DNA of 64,000 bases from UBA10438 sp044238605 (GTDB taxonomy: Bacteria; Bacteroidota; Ignavibacteria; Kapaibacteriales; Kapaibacteriaceae), in assembly GCA_044238605.1 (NCBI GenBank), contig JBIICY010000008.1, forward strand, positions 1 through 64,000, written 5' to 3'. Of the stretch, positions 34,348 through 42,064 are shown in pieces; the first letter of the stretch is position 1, and the number at the start of each line of letters is the position of its first letter. The translations under genes and the position numbers were made by a program. The notes under the pieces are model-generated. The model did not search any database. It saw nothing but the letters and a program-made list of their open reading frames with translations, and was not told where the DNA came from.

Positions 34348-37300
34348 ATGAAACACAGTGCAATGCTCTGCACCGTAGTGCTCTTCTACGGTGCCCTGCA
34401 GATCTCTGCCCAGCAGACATTTACCGGCGGCATGCTGGGCGCGATACGCCCACGGTCTATTGGTCCGGCCACTATGAGCGGACGTGTGAGCGATATTGCC
34501 GTTGTTAACGCCGATCCCAAGATCATCTATGTCGGCGCTGCCGGCGGAGGTATCTGGAAGTCGATCAACGGAGGTGTCAGTTTTACGCCCATCTTCGACG
34601 ACTACCCGCAGTCCATTGGAGCGCTATGCATTGATCAGAAGCGTCCGGATACTATGTGGGTCGGAACGGGTGAGTCCTGGACGCGCAACAGTGTTTCTTA
34701 CGGCAAGGGGCTCTACAGAACAACAGACGCCGGAAGTACGTGGACGTCTGCAGGGCTGGACTCAACAGAGCGCATCTCAATGGTGGCGATTCATCCAAAG
34801 GATCCATCAATTGTGTTTGTCGCAGCGCCAGGACCGTTGTTTCACGATAGCCCGCACAGAGGACTCTACCGCACTACCGATTTTGGAAAGACATGGACGA
34901 ATGTACTTCCGGGTGACGCTAGAACGGGATGCACAGACGTGTTGATCCATCCGAAGAATCCCAAAGTAATGCTGGCTTCGATGTGGACGTTTCGCCGAAC
35001 GCCGTATTCGTTTTCGTCTGGCGGTCCAGCAGGCGGTATCTATCGTAGCACCGATGGCGGGACAACCTGGAGTAAGGTTACCTCCGGGCTACCTCAAGGG
35101 GATATGGGACGTGTGGCACTTGCACGATCACCGAAGAACCCTGAACTAATCTTTGCCAGCGTTGAGGCAAAAGAGTCCGGCATGTATGTCAGCACCGACG
35201 GCGGAAAGACGTGGACTCGGAGATACACAGGTTCTGCCGTTGACATCCGTCCGTTCTATTTCTCCCGCATCGTATGCGACCCCAACAATGACAGCGTGTT
35301 CTACAAGTGCGGCATCCAACTATTCCGCAGCGACGATCAGGCTGGGTCATTTAGCCAGACAGCAACCAGCGCGCATAGCGACCATCATGCCATTTGGGTT
35401 GACCCGAAAAATTCTGACCATATCATCCTCGGCACCGACGGCGGTGTGTACGAGTCGTTCAACAAAGGCAAGTCTGTACGCTACTTCGGTAACCTGCCTC
35501 TTGGTCAGTTCTATCATGTAGCTACCGATAACCGCATGCCGTTCAACGTCTATGGTGGGCTTCAAGATAACGGCTCATGGATGGGGCCGTCGTCAAAGCC
35601 CGGTGGCATTGCCAATGGTGATTGGAAATTCGTCGGAGGTGGAGACGGGTTCTATGTAGTCCCCGACAGGGGCAACCCCGACATCGTTACGTGGGAGTCG
35701 CAGGGCGGTAACATCGTGCGCAACAATCTTGCAACTGGAGAAGACAAGACGATTGCCCCCAAGCCCGATGATGGATCGCTCAAGCTGAGGTACAACTGGA
35801 ATGCCCCTATCGTGCGCGGCAACAGAGCAGGTGTGCTCTTTGTAGCATCTCAATACGTGTACAAGAGCACCAACGCTGGAGAGGATTGGAAACGGATATC
35901 ACCAGACCTTACGACGAATGATCCCTCAAAGCTGGGTCAGGACGACAATGGCGGCCTAACTCTTGATAACTCATCAGCAGAAAATCATTGCACAGTCTTT
36001 ACCGTTGCAGAGTCACCACTCGACTCGATGATCATTTGGGCTGGCACCGATGATGGGAACCTGCAAGTAACGCGCGATGGCGGAACAACGTGGACAAACG
36101 TTGCACGCAATCTCCGCGATGTTCCGAAAGGAGCATGGGTAACAAGCCTTGAGCCGTCGGTGCGTCAGGCAGGCGTGTGCTTTGCAACGCTTGATAACCA
36201 CATGTATGGAGATATGAAGCCCTACATCGTGCGTACTACAGATTTTGGTGCTACATGGACCGTTGTTTCTACCCAGGAGATCACCGGCTACGCGCACGTT
36301 GTGCGCCAGGACCACGGCAACCCTAGCCTATTGTTTGCAGGCACGGAAGACGGACTCTTCATGAGCTTTTCGGCTGGGGCATCGTGGCTCCATGTTGTAA
36401 ACAATTTCCCACCGGTAGCTGTTCGCGACCTCGAGCTGCAGGACCAGGAGAATGCTCTTGCCATTGCAACGCATGGACGCAGTTTGTACGTGCTGGACAA
36501 TATCGACGTCCTACGTGGAATCAATGTTTCACGTGAACAGCCCCCTGTAACGGTAATCCCACCAAAGCCATCGGTTCGGCGCTACTCGCCCTCGGGTAGC
36601 ACTTGGTTCGGTGGCGATGCTGATTTTGTTGGTCAGTCGAAGAGTCAATCAAACCAGCTATGGTACATCCTGCGTGATAAGCATGTGAAGGGGGCTTTCG
36701 TTATCAGGCTAAAAGACTCTTCCGGATCGGTGATTCGCACATTTCCCGCTTCTGGCCGAAAGGGTGTGAACAGCGTAGAACTTCCGCTCTCGTATCAAGC
36801 GCCGATTGCTCCGAAGTCTCAGGTAGGGGGCGCATTCGGCACGTTCTCGGGTCCGCTTCTTCCAGCCGGCACCTACACCATCGAGCTCGACAAGGCCGGC
36901 CAGATCACAACCACAACCATCAAGGTTGTGCCAGACACAACGCTCGGGCACTCGGCAGAGGACACGCGTCTGCAGTACGAGCTTGTACAGAACATGTACA
37001 GCGTCTACGAAGATTTGGCAGTAACAACCGAACGGTTGCAATCAGTTATTCAGTCCATAGAACGTGCAGACTCCGTTGCCCGAGACACAGCGGTACTTGC
37101 CGAGCTGATCTCACTGAACAAGACGCTTGTGAACACGAAGCAGGGGGCCGTTACAGGCGAAGAGCAATTGCGGGAGAAGCTCGCATCACTCTATGGCGAA
37201 GTCAACGGATATCTTGGAAGACCCGGTAGTATGGAGCAAGTTCTCTTTGAGCAGATTCGCAGGCGGGTCATTGATGCACGTGATCAGTGTGAGAAACTCG

Positions 37301-37368
37301 TTGCCGGTCGCCTTAGCGAAACCCGCGAGCAAACGTACGGGCGTCTGAAGGGGCAGGCAAAGAAGTAG
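34348..37368 (+). CDS. Large secreted BNR/sortilin-type beta-propeller protein
   Basis: 1006 aa with signal peptide (cleavage near ISAQ). The body contains many beta-propeller repeats with Asp-box motifs such as STDGGTTW, STDGGKTW, TTDFGKTW and TRDGGTTW (roughly residues 30-720), as in VPS10/sortilin-like and BNR glycosidase-type proteins common in Bacteroidota. The C-terminal about 250 residues are a beta sandwich followed by helices. No catalytic residues of sialidases can be assigned, so an enzymatic role is not claimed. No T9SS tail is evident. Confidence 0.85.
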   Translation: MKHSAMLCTVVLFYGALQISAQQTFTGGMLGAIRPRSIGPATMSGRVSDIAVVNADPKIIYVGAAGGGIWKSINGGVSFTPIFDDYPQSIGALCIDQKRPDTMWVGTGESWTRNSVSYGKGLYRTTDAGSTWTSAGLDSTERISMVAIHPKDPSIVFVAAPGPLFHDSPHRGLYRTTDFGKTWTNVLPGDARTGCTDVLIHPKNPKVMLASMWTFRRTPYSFSSGGPAGGIYRSTDGGTTWSKVTSGLPQGDMGRVALARSPKNPELIFASVEAKESGMYVSTDGGKTWTRRYTGSAVDIRPFYFSRIVCDPNNDSVFYKCGIQLFRSDDQAGSFSQTATSAHSDHHAIWVDPKNSDHIILGTDGGVYESFNKGKSVRYFGNLPLGQFYHVATDNRMPFNVYGGLQDNGSWMGPSSKPGGIANGDWKFVGGGDGFYVVPDRGNPDIVTWESQGGNIVRNNLATGEDKTIAPKPDDGSLKLRYNWNAPIVRGNRAGVLFVASQYVYKSTNAGEDWKRISPDLTTNDPSKLGQDDNGGLTLDNSSAENHCTVFTVAESPLDSMIIWAGTDDGNLQVTRDGGTTWTNVARNLRDVPKGAWVTSLEPSVRQAGVCFATLDNHMYGDMKPYIVRTTDFGATWTVVSTQEITGYAHVVRQDHGNPSLLFAGTEDGLFMSFSAGASWLHVVNNFPPVAVRDLELQDQENALAIATHGRSLYVLDNIDVLRGINVSREQPPVTVIPPKPSVRRYSPSGSTWFGGDADFVGQSKSQSNQLWYILRDKHVKGAFVIRLKDSSGSVIRTFPASGRKGVNSVELPLSYQAPIAPKSQVGGAFGTFSGPLLPAGTYTIELDKAGQITTTTIKVVPDTTLGHSAEDTRLQYELVQNMYSVYEDLAVTTERLQSVIQSIERADSVARDTAVLAELISLNKTLVNTKQGAVTGEEQLREKLASLYGEVNGYLGRPGSMEQVLFEQIRRRVIDARDQCEKLVAGRLSETREQTYGRLKGQAKK

Positions 37369-37391
37369 GGATCTGGAGATGGAGAATGGCG

Positions 37392-37399
37392 TATTTTTG
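37392..37399 (+). promoter_or_regulatory. -7 box TATTTTTG
   Basis: Exact TAnnTTTG in the 66-bp gap after the BNR gene, 35 nt before the TPR gene start. Confidence 0.5.
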
Positions 37400-37434
37400 C
37401 ATTCCTAATTCATCAATACGTCGGAACGCTTGGT

Positions 37435-38931
37435 ATGAAACGCCACCTCCTGCTCTTTGTTTCGCTCACAGCTGCTGCAGTTCTCACTCAGGGCTTTCAA
37501 TGCTCGTCGTCACAGATGACAATTGCAAAGAAGGCAATGCAGACCAAGGACTATGTGAAGGCAAAGTCGGCCCTGCGTGGTGCGTTGGCAGAGACACCTT
37601 CTGCATGTGATGCCTATGCCATGCTTGGCGATGCGCATGATTCGCTAAACGAGCAGGACTCGATGCTCGCGGCGTACAAGTCCGCGCTTTCGTGCAGCAC
37701 GCTTAACCCGCGTCTTCGTGATGCAATTACCGTATCGCTGTATAATAAGTACGCAGCTTCATACAACGAAGGCATTGCCAAGTACAACGAGTATGCAACA
37801 TCGCAGAGTACAGAGTCGCTCAAGCAATCACGCGCGGCGCTCACCACAGCGGTAGCCGTGCGGCCCGAGTATACAGAACCACTCATGCTGCTTGGCGAAG
37901 TAAACGAGCGTCTTGGTGATACCGCACAAGCTGTTGCTACCTATACCCAATGGTGGAATGCAGAGCGCGGAGGATATGAGGCCATCGCTACGAAGAATAT
38001 CGCTATGGGCTCCACGCGGGCAAGCATCATTAAAGCGCTTGGTACGCCCCTTGCCACGAAAATGGATTCAGTTGAAGGTGGTGTGCTCTACCGTGATGCC
38101 TTTACGCTGAATGCCAAGCAGATCATTGTTAGCTCGTTCGCCGAGGGAAGTAATGAAGCAGTGCTCGAGGGTTGGACCTTCGATCCACCGGCTACACTTA
38201 CGGACGTTGAGAAGTGGCGTGCTCGCATGGCCAATGTTCAGCCGTTGAAAAACCTTGCATACATCGCGTACAACTCGGGCAAGTACGAAGACGCGCTCCT
38301 CTGGGCCAATGCTGTGATGCGTGCCAAGCCTTCTGATCAGGAGCTCTCGGCACTGCGCGCACAGGCGCTGCAGCTCTCCGGCAAAGCCGATGAAGCCTCA
38401 AAAGAACTCCAGGACCAGATCGCTAAGGACCCGTCAAACGTCAACGCCCGCGTGCAGTACGCCACGATGCTGTCCAGTGCTGAGAAGTACGAAGAGGCAA
38501 TTGCCCAGTACAAGGAGATCATCAACCTCGATGCAAAGAATGAGATTGCGCTGTTCGATTACGGTGCAGCCTGCAAGAATTTTGCAAGTCTTAAACAGCG
38601 CGCAGAGCTTGAAAAGCAAGAGAACAACAAGAAGTATGTCGCAGATACGACATACATGCAGCTGTTGTCTGATGCAGCGAAGGCATTTGAGCAGCTTCGC
38701 AGAGTAAGCGCCAAGTACCGGAACGATTACGTCGTGATTTCTGAACTTGCCAACGTGTACGAAGTCCGAAAAGATGCCACCAAGGTTAAGTCACTGATCA
38801 TGGAACTCGAAGCACTCGAGGACGTCTACAGCAGCAATAAAGATTATTACCGAACCATGGAAGGTCTCTATGGTCGCAACAAAATGCTTGATAAAATGAA
38901 GCAAGCAAACGAGAAAGGATCGAAACTTTAA
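37435..38931 (+). CDS. TPR-repeat lipoprotein
   Basis: 498 aa. The N-terminus MKRHLLLFVSLTAAAVLTQG followed by FQCSSS resembles a lipoprotein signal with Cys at 23, though the box (GFQC) is atypical. Tetratricopeptide repeats occur near residues 30-75, 130-160 and 275-365 (for example YEEAIAQYKEIINLDAKNEIALFDYG). Between them is a domain with GSTRASIIKALGTPLA. Probably a scaffold in the envelope; partners unknown. Its TAA overlaps the ATG of the DUF3467 gene (TAATG). Confidence 0.82.
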   Translation: MKRHLLLFVSLTAAAVLTQGFQCSSSQMTIAKKAMQTKDYVKAKSALRGALAETPSACDAYAMLGDAHDSLNEQDSMLAAYKSALSCSTLNPRLRDAITVSLYNKYAASYNEGIAKYNEYATSQSTESLKQSRAALTTAVAVRPEYTEPLMLLGEVNERLGDTAQAVATYTQWWNAERGGYEAIATKNIAMGSTRASIIKALGTPLATKMDSVEGGVLYRDAFTLNAKQIIVSSFAEGSNEAVLEGWTFDPPATLTDVEKWRARMANVQPLKNLAYIAYNSGKYEDALLWANAVMRAKPSDQELSALRAQALQLSGKADEASKELQDQIAKDPSNVNARVQYATMLSSAEKYEEAIAQYKEIINLDAKNEIALFDYGAACKNFASLKQRAELEKQENNKKYVADTTYMQLLSDAAKAFEQLRRVSAKYRNDYVVISELANVYEVRKDATKVKSLIMELEALEDVYSSNKDYYRTMEGLYGRNKMLDKMKQANEKGSKL

Positions 38932-39239
38932 TGGCAAACGAGCAGAACGAACAACAGCAAATGACGATCGAGCTGGGCGAGAAGGAAGCCGAAGGGATAT
39001 ACTCCAACTTGGCCATCATTTCTCACTCTCCAGCAGAGTTCGTTGTTGATTTTACCCGCATTCTACCTGGGGTTCCAAAGGCTCGCGTTCATGCGCGTAT
39101 TGTTATGACGCCGCAGCATGCAAAGCTCCTGTTGCATGCCCTTGCTGATAACATCGGTAAATATGAAAATCAATATGGTGAGATCGTGGTGGACGGACAA
39201 AACAATCCATTTCCACCGGGTGTGACGAATATCAACTGA
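38931..39239 (+). CDS. DUF3467 family protein
   Basis: 102-aa small protein with the family blocks GIYSNLAIISHSPAEFVVDF, ILPGVPKARVHARIVMTPQHAK and LLHALADNIGKYENQYG. Function unknown. It is translationally coupled to the TPR gene and lies immediately before the rpmH promoter. Confidence 0.9.
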   Translation: MANEQNEQQQMTIELGEKEAEGIYSNLAIISHSPAEFVVDFTRILPGVPKARVHARIVMTPQHAKLLLHALADNIGKYENQYGEIVVDGQNNPFPPGVTNIN

Positions 39240-39246
39240 TAGTTTG

Positions 39247-39254
39247 TATATTTG
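39247..39254 (+). promoter_or_regulatory. -7 box TATATTTG for rpmH-rnpA-yidD-yidC
   Basis: Exact TAnnTTTG starting 8 bp after the DUF3467 stop; 44 nt of leader precede the rpmH ATG at 39299. Confidence 0.6.
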
Positions 39255-39298
39255 CCGTCCACATTTAACCAAAAGAATCAAACAGTCGCGGTGAAGTC

Positions 39299-39445
39299 AT
39301 GAAGCGTACCTATCAACCAAGTAAGCGCCGTCGTGTAAACACACACGGTTTCCGTGCACGTATGGCCACGAAGAACGGTCGCAAGGTTCTTGCACGTCGT
39401 CGTGCAAAAGGCCGTGCCCGCATCTCCGTGAGCTTTGCACGCTAA
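39299..39445 (+). CDS. rpmH: 50S ribosomal protein L34
   Basis: 48 codons: MKRTYQPSKRRR, then NTHGFRARMATKNGRKVLARRRAKGR, ending ISVSFAR. This is unmistakable L34, a very basic large-subunit protein. First gene of the conserved rpmH-rnpA-yidD-yidC cluster; 18 bp before rnpA. Confidence 0.98.
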   Translation: MKRTYQPSKRRRVNTHGFRARMATKNGRKVLARRRAKGRARISVSFAR

Positions 39446-39463
39446 TACAGGGTTCCTTCCGCA

Positions 39464-39829
39464 ATGGTCGTTCGGCCACTGAAGGGATACCGTTCCTTTG
39501 AAGAAGTACTGCGGTCTGGACGTCGAGTGACGTCCGGACCGCTTTTGTTAGCAATACTGCCCAACCAGCCGGATGAGGCTCAGGCATATCTCGGGGTAGG
39601 TGTACCAAAACGCGTTGCACGCAAGGCCGTTGTTCGCAACAGGATCAAGAGACTCATGCGCGTTGCAATGCGTTCTGCCTATCAGCGTCACGAGGTCGAG
39701 CTCTCAGGCAGGCGCATCGTATGCCTGTGGCGTCAGGGCACAGAGCATCCGGCGGCGATTCACTTATCGGCCGTAGAGCACCATGTAGAGCTGGGAATGC
39801 AGAAACTTACACGAAGGGGCTCTCGATGA
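39464..39829 (+). CDS. rnpA: Ribonuclease P protein component
   Basis: Protein subunit of RNase P, which matures the 5' ends of tRNAs. 121 aa with LKGYRSFEEVLRSGRRV and the RNR signature AVVRNRIKRLMRVAMR. Its TGA overlaps the yidD ATG (ATGA), as is common for this gene pair. Confidence 0.95.
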   Translation: MVVRPLKGYRSFEEVLRSGRRVTSGPLLLAILPNQPDEAQAYLGVGVPKRVARKAVVRNRIKRLMRVAMRSAYQRHEVELSGRRIVCLWRQGTEHPAAIHLSAVEHHVELGMQKLTRRGSR

Positions 39830-40047
39830 TATCCTGGATATTCATCAAGATGATCAGGGTCTATCAGCTTGTTCTTTCGCCATTGCTGCCGTCGGCGTGT
39901 AGATTTACGCCAACATGTTCGCACTACGCTATCGATGCACTTCGCATTCACGGGGCTATTCGTGGCTCCTATCTAGCTGTAAGGAGAATCGGACGATGTC
40001 ATCCGCTTCATCCTGGGGGATTTGATCCTGTTCCGCCAAAACACTAA
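39826..40047 (+). CDS. yidD: Membrane protein insertion efficiency factor YidD
   Basis: 73 aa: MISWIFIKMIRVYQLVLSPL forms an amphipathic or membrane N-terminus, then the three-cysteine family block with CRFTPTCSHYAIDAL, and HPGGFDPVP near the end. It assists YidC-dependent membrane protein insertion. The start overlaps the rnpA stop; the longer frame from 39721 is only overlap with rnpA. Confidence 0.95.
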   Translation: MISWIFIKMIRVYQLVLSPLLPSACRFTPTCSHYAIDALRIHGAIRGSYLAVRRIGRCHPLHPGGFDPVPPKH

Positions 40048-40090
40048 ACAACGTTAACAACACACTCACGTTTTTTGACCTACGCTCACT

Positions 40091-41941
40091 ATGGATAAAC
40101 GCTCACTCCTTGCTGTTGTCATGATCACGATGCTTATGGCATTTTGGATGTTCATGCAGCAACGTCCAGCAGACCCACAGCCGGCAAAGCCTGCGTCTAC
40201 TCAGACATCATCAGCCCCTTCTGCGCTGGCTAATGCTGAACGAAATGGTCCGCCTGTGCAGTTCATGCCGGCACCGCAGCGAAGTGTTGTTGTGGTAACA
40301 GACCTTTACACCATCCGTTTTACATCAGACGGGGCAATGGTGCGTTCATGGGTACTCAATAACTACAAGCCATATTACAAGGACCTTGTCCCGGGCGCTA
40401 AGGTAGATCTTATCCAGCCTGGTGTGCGCGAGTTTGGTTTCTCGTTCTTAGTTGTGCCAGACACGCTAAGCTCCCGCAGACCAATTGATACACTGCAAGC
40501 GCGAGAAATTCCATTTACGTTCAACACAGCATCCGATACGATTCGCGTACCTAAGGGGGCTTCGGCTTCGCTTACGGCAACTGCTACCACACCGTTTGGT
40601 GGGCAAATCACGCGTACGTACAATTTTGTTGCTGGTGCCTATGATGTAACGTCGCGCATAACGATGAGTGGGATGCAGCGTGTATACCATCGTCGCACAA
40701 CAGCAATGCACGTTGAATGGAAGCACGGCCTGCGCTACCAGGAGGGAAGCAGCGTTGACGAATCAAACAACGCAGTCGGCATGATCTCTGAAGGGGGCTC
40801 AGTAACAGAAATCGATGCTTCCGACTTTAGTCAGCCTGCCGGCGACACATCGAAGTCTGCCATTGATTTTCTTGCAACTCGCTCGAAGTATTTCACCGTT
40901 GCGATGCTCCCACAAAAGGGCTTTACCGGGAAGGCAAGTGTGTTTGGTGTTCGCTACGGTGCTCCCAACGAAGGAGTTATTGAAAAGTATACTCTGGGTG
41001 TAGACGTGCCGATGGTAAATGGCGACGTCGACTATACAACACGTCTATATGTCGGGCCGATGCAGTATGACACACTTGAGCAGTACGGCCTTACATCCAT
41101 CATGAACTTTGGCTGGAAGTGGATCGTAAAGCCTATCGGCGAGTACTTCATGCTGCCGACCTTCAAATTCATCCACAATGTGATCCCGAACTACGGCATT
41201 GCCATTATCCTGTTTGCTCTGCTCATGAAGGTGCTGCTCTATCCGCTCAGCACCGGCCAGATGGAATCAGCCAGAAAGATGCAACTCGTTGCGCCCCTTC
41301 TCAATGAAGTACGGATGCGGCATCCGGACGACATGCAGAAGCAGCAGCAGGAAACGATGAAGATCTACAGCGAGTACGGGATCAACCCTGCAGGGGGCTG
41401 TCTACCGCTGGTGCTTCAGATGCCATTCTTGTACGCGCTCTATGCTGTGCTGAACCTTAACATTGAACTGCGTCAAGAGGGATTTCTCCCGGTTTGGCTC
41501 ACAGATCTTAGTATTCCCGACGTAATCGTTGCCCTGCCGTTCAAGTTGCCGTTGTTTAACATCGATCAGTTCTCAGGACTTGCACTTCTTATGGGTGCAA
41601 CGATGTTCATTCAGCAGAAGCAGGCCGTTACAGATCCACGCCAGAAGGCCATGGTGTATATGATGCCGGTGATGCTGACGCTGATGTTCTCATCGCTGCC
41701 ATCTGGACTGAATCTGTATTACTTCGTTTTCAACGTAGTTGCGATTGGTCAGACAATTTGGCAGAAAAAGTTCTCCAAGAACCAGCTCACACTGGCAGAT
41801 CTCAAGAAAATGCCTAAAAAGGAGAGCTGGATGCAACGGAAAATGCGCGAAGCTCAAGAAATGGCAGCTGCTCAAGGGCGTTCTATTCCTGGCCAGCCTA
41901 TGCAGCGTCCAACAAAGCAAGGGAAACAAGGCAAGAAGTAG
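40091..41941 (+). CDS. yidC: Membrane protein insertase YidC
   Basis: 616 aa. TM1 at residues 5-22, a large periplasmic domain (about 70-350) of the Gram-negative type, then the conserved five-helix insertase region starting near IPNYGIAIILFALLMKVLLYPLS, with QMPFLYALYAVLNLNIELR and SGLNLYYFVFNVV. The tail is Lys/Gln-rich. Inserts and folds inner-membrane proteins with or without SecYEG. mnmE, often next, is absent here. Confidence 0.96.
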   Translation: MDKRSLLAVVMITMLMAFWMFMQQRPADPQPAKPASTQTSSAPSALANAERNGPPVQFMPAPQRSVVVVTDLYTIRFTSDGAMVRSWVLNNYKPYYKDLVPGAKVDLIQPGVREFGFSFLVVPDTLSSRRPIDTLQAREIPFTFNTASDTIRVPKGASASLTATATTPFGGQITRTYNFVAGAYDVTSRITMSGMQRVYHRRTTAMHVEWKHGLRYQEGSSVDESNNAVGMISEGGSVTEIDASDFSQPAGDTSKSAIDFLATRSKYFTVAMLPQKGFTGKASVFGVRYGAPNEGVIEKYTLGVDVPMVNGDVDYTTRLYVGPMQYDTLEQYGLTSIMNFGWKWIVKPIGEYFMLPTFKFIHNVIPNYGIAIILFALLMKVLLYPLSTGQMESARKMQLVAPLLNEVRMRHPDDMQKQQQETMKIYSEYGINPAGGCLPLVLQMPFLYALYAVLNLNIELRQEGFLPVWLTDLSIPDVIVALPFKLPLFNIDQFSGLALLMGATMFIQQKQAVTDPRQKAMVYMMPVMLTLMFSSLPSGLNLYYFVFNVVAIGQTIWQKKFSKNQLTLADLKKMPKKESWMQRKMREAQEMAAAQGRSIPGQPMQRPTKQGKQGKK

Positions 41942-41955
41942 GGGGCGCTATGTGG

Positions 41956-41977
41956 ACAGTTTTTTGTGAAAAACTGT
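41956..41977. terminator. Inverted repeat after yidC (weak terminator or operator)
   Basis: ACAGTTTTT and AAAAACTGT are separated by TGTG, 15 bp after the yidC stop. The stem is AT-rich with no U-run, so it could terminate transcription weakly or serve as an operator for the Omp28-type gene at 42065. Confidence 0.4.
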
Positions 41978-42064
41978 GCTAGAAACTCTACTCTCGTCGT
42001 ATTTTCAGAGCAGTTTTTAACAAGTCTTTTCTACATCAAATTTTCACTACATCAGGAGACGTGT

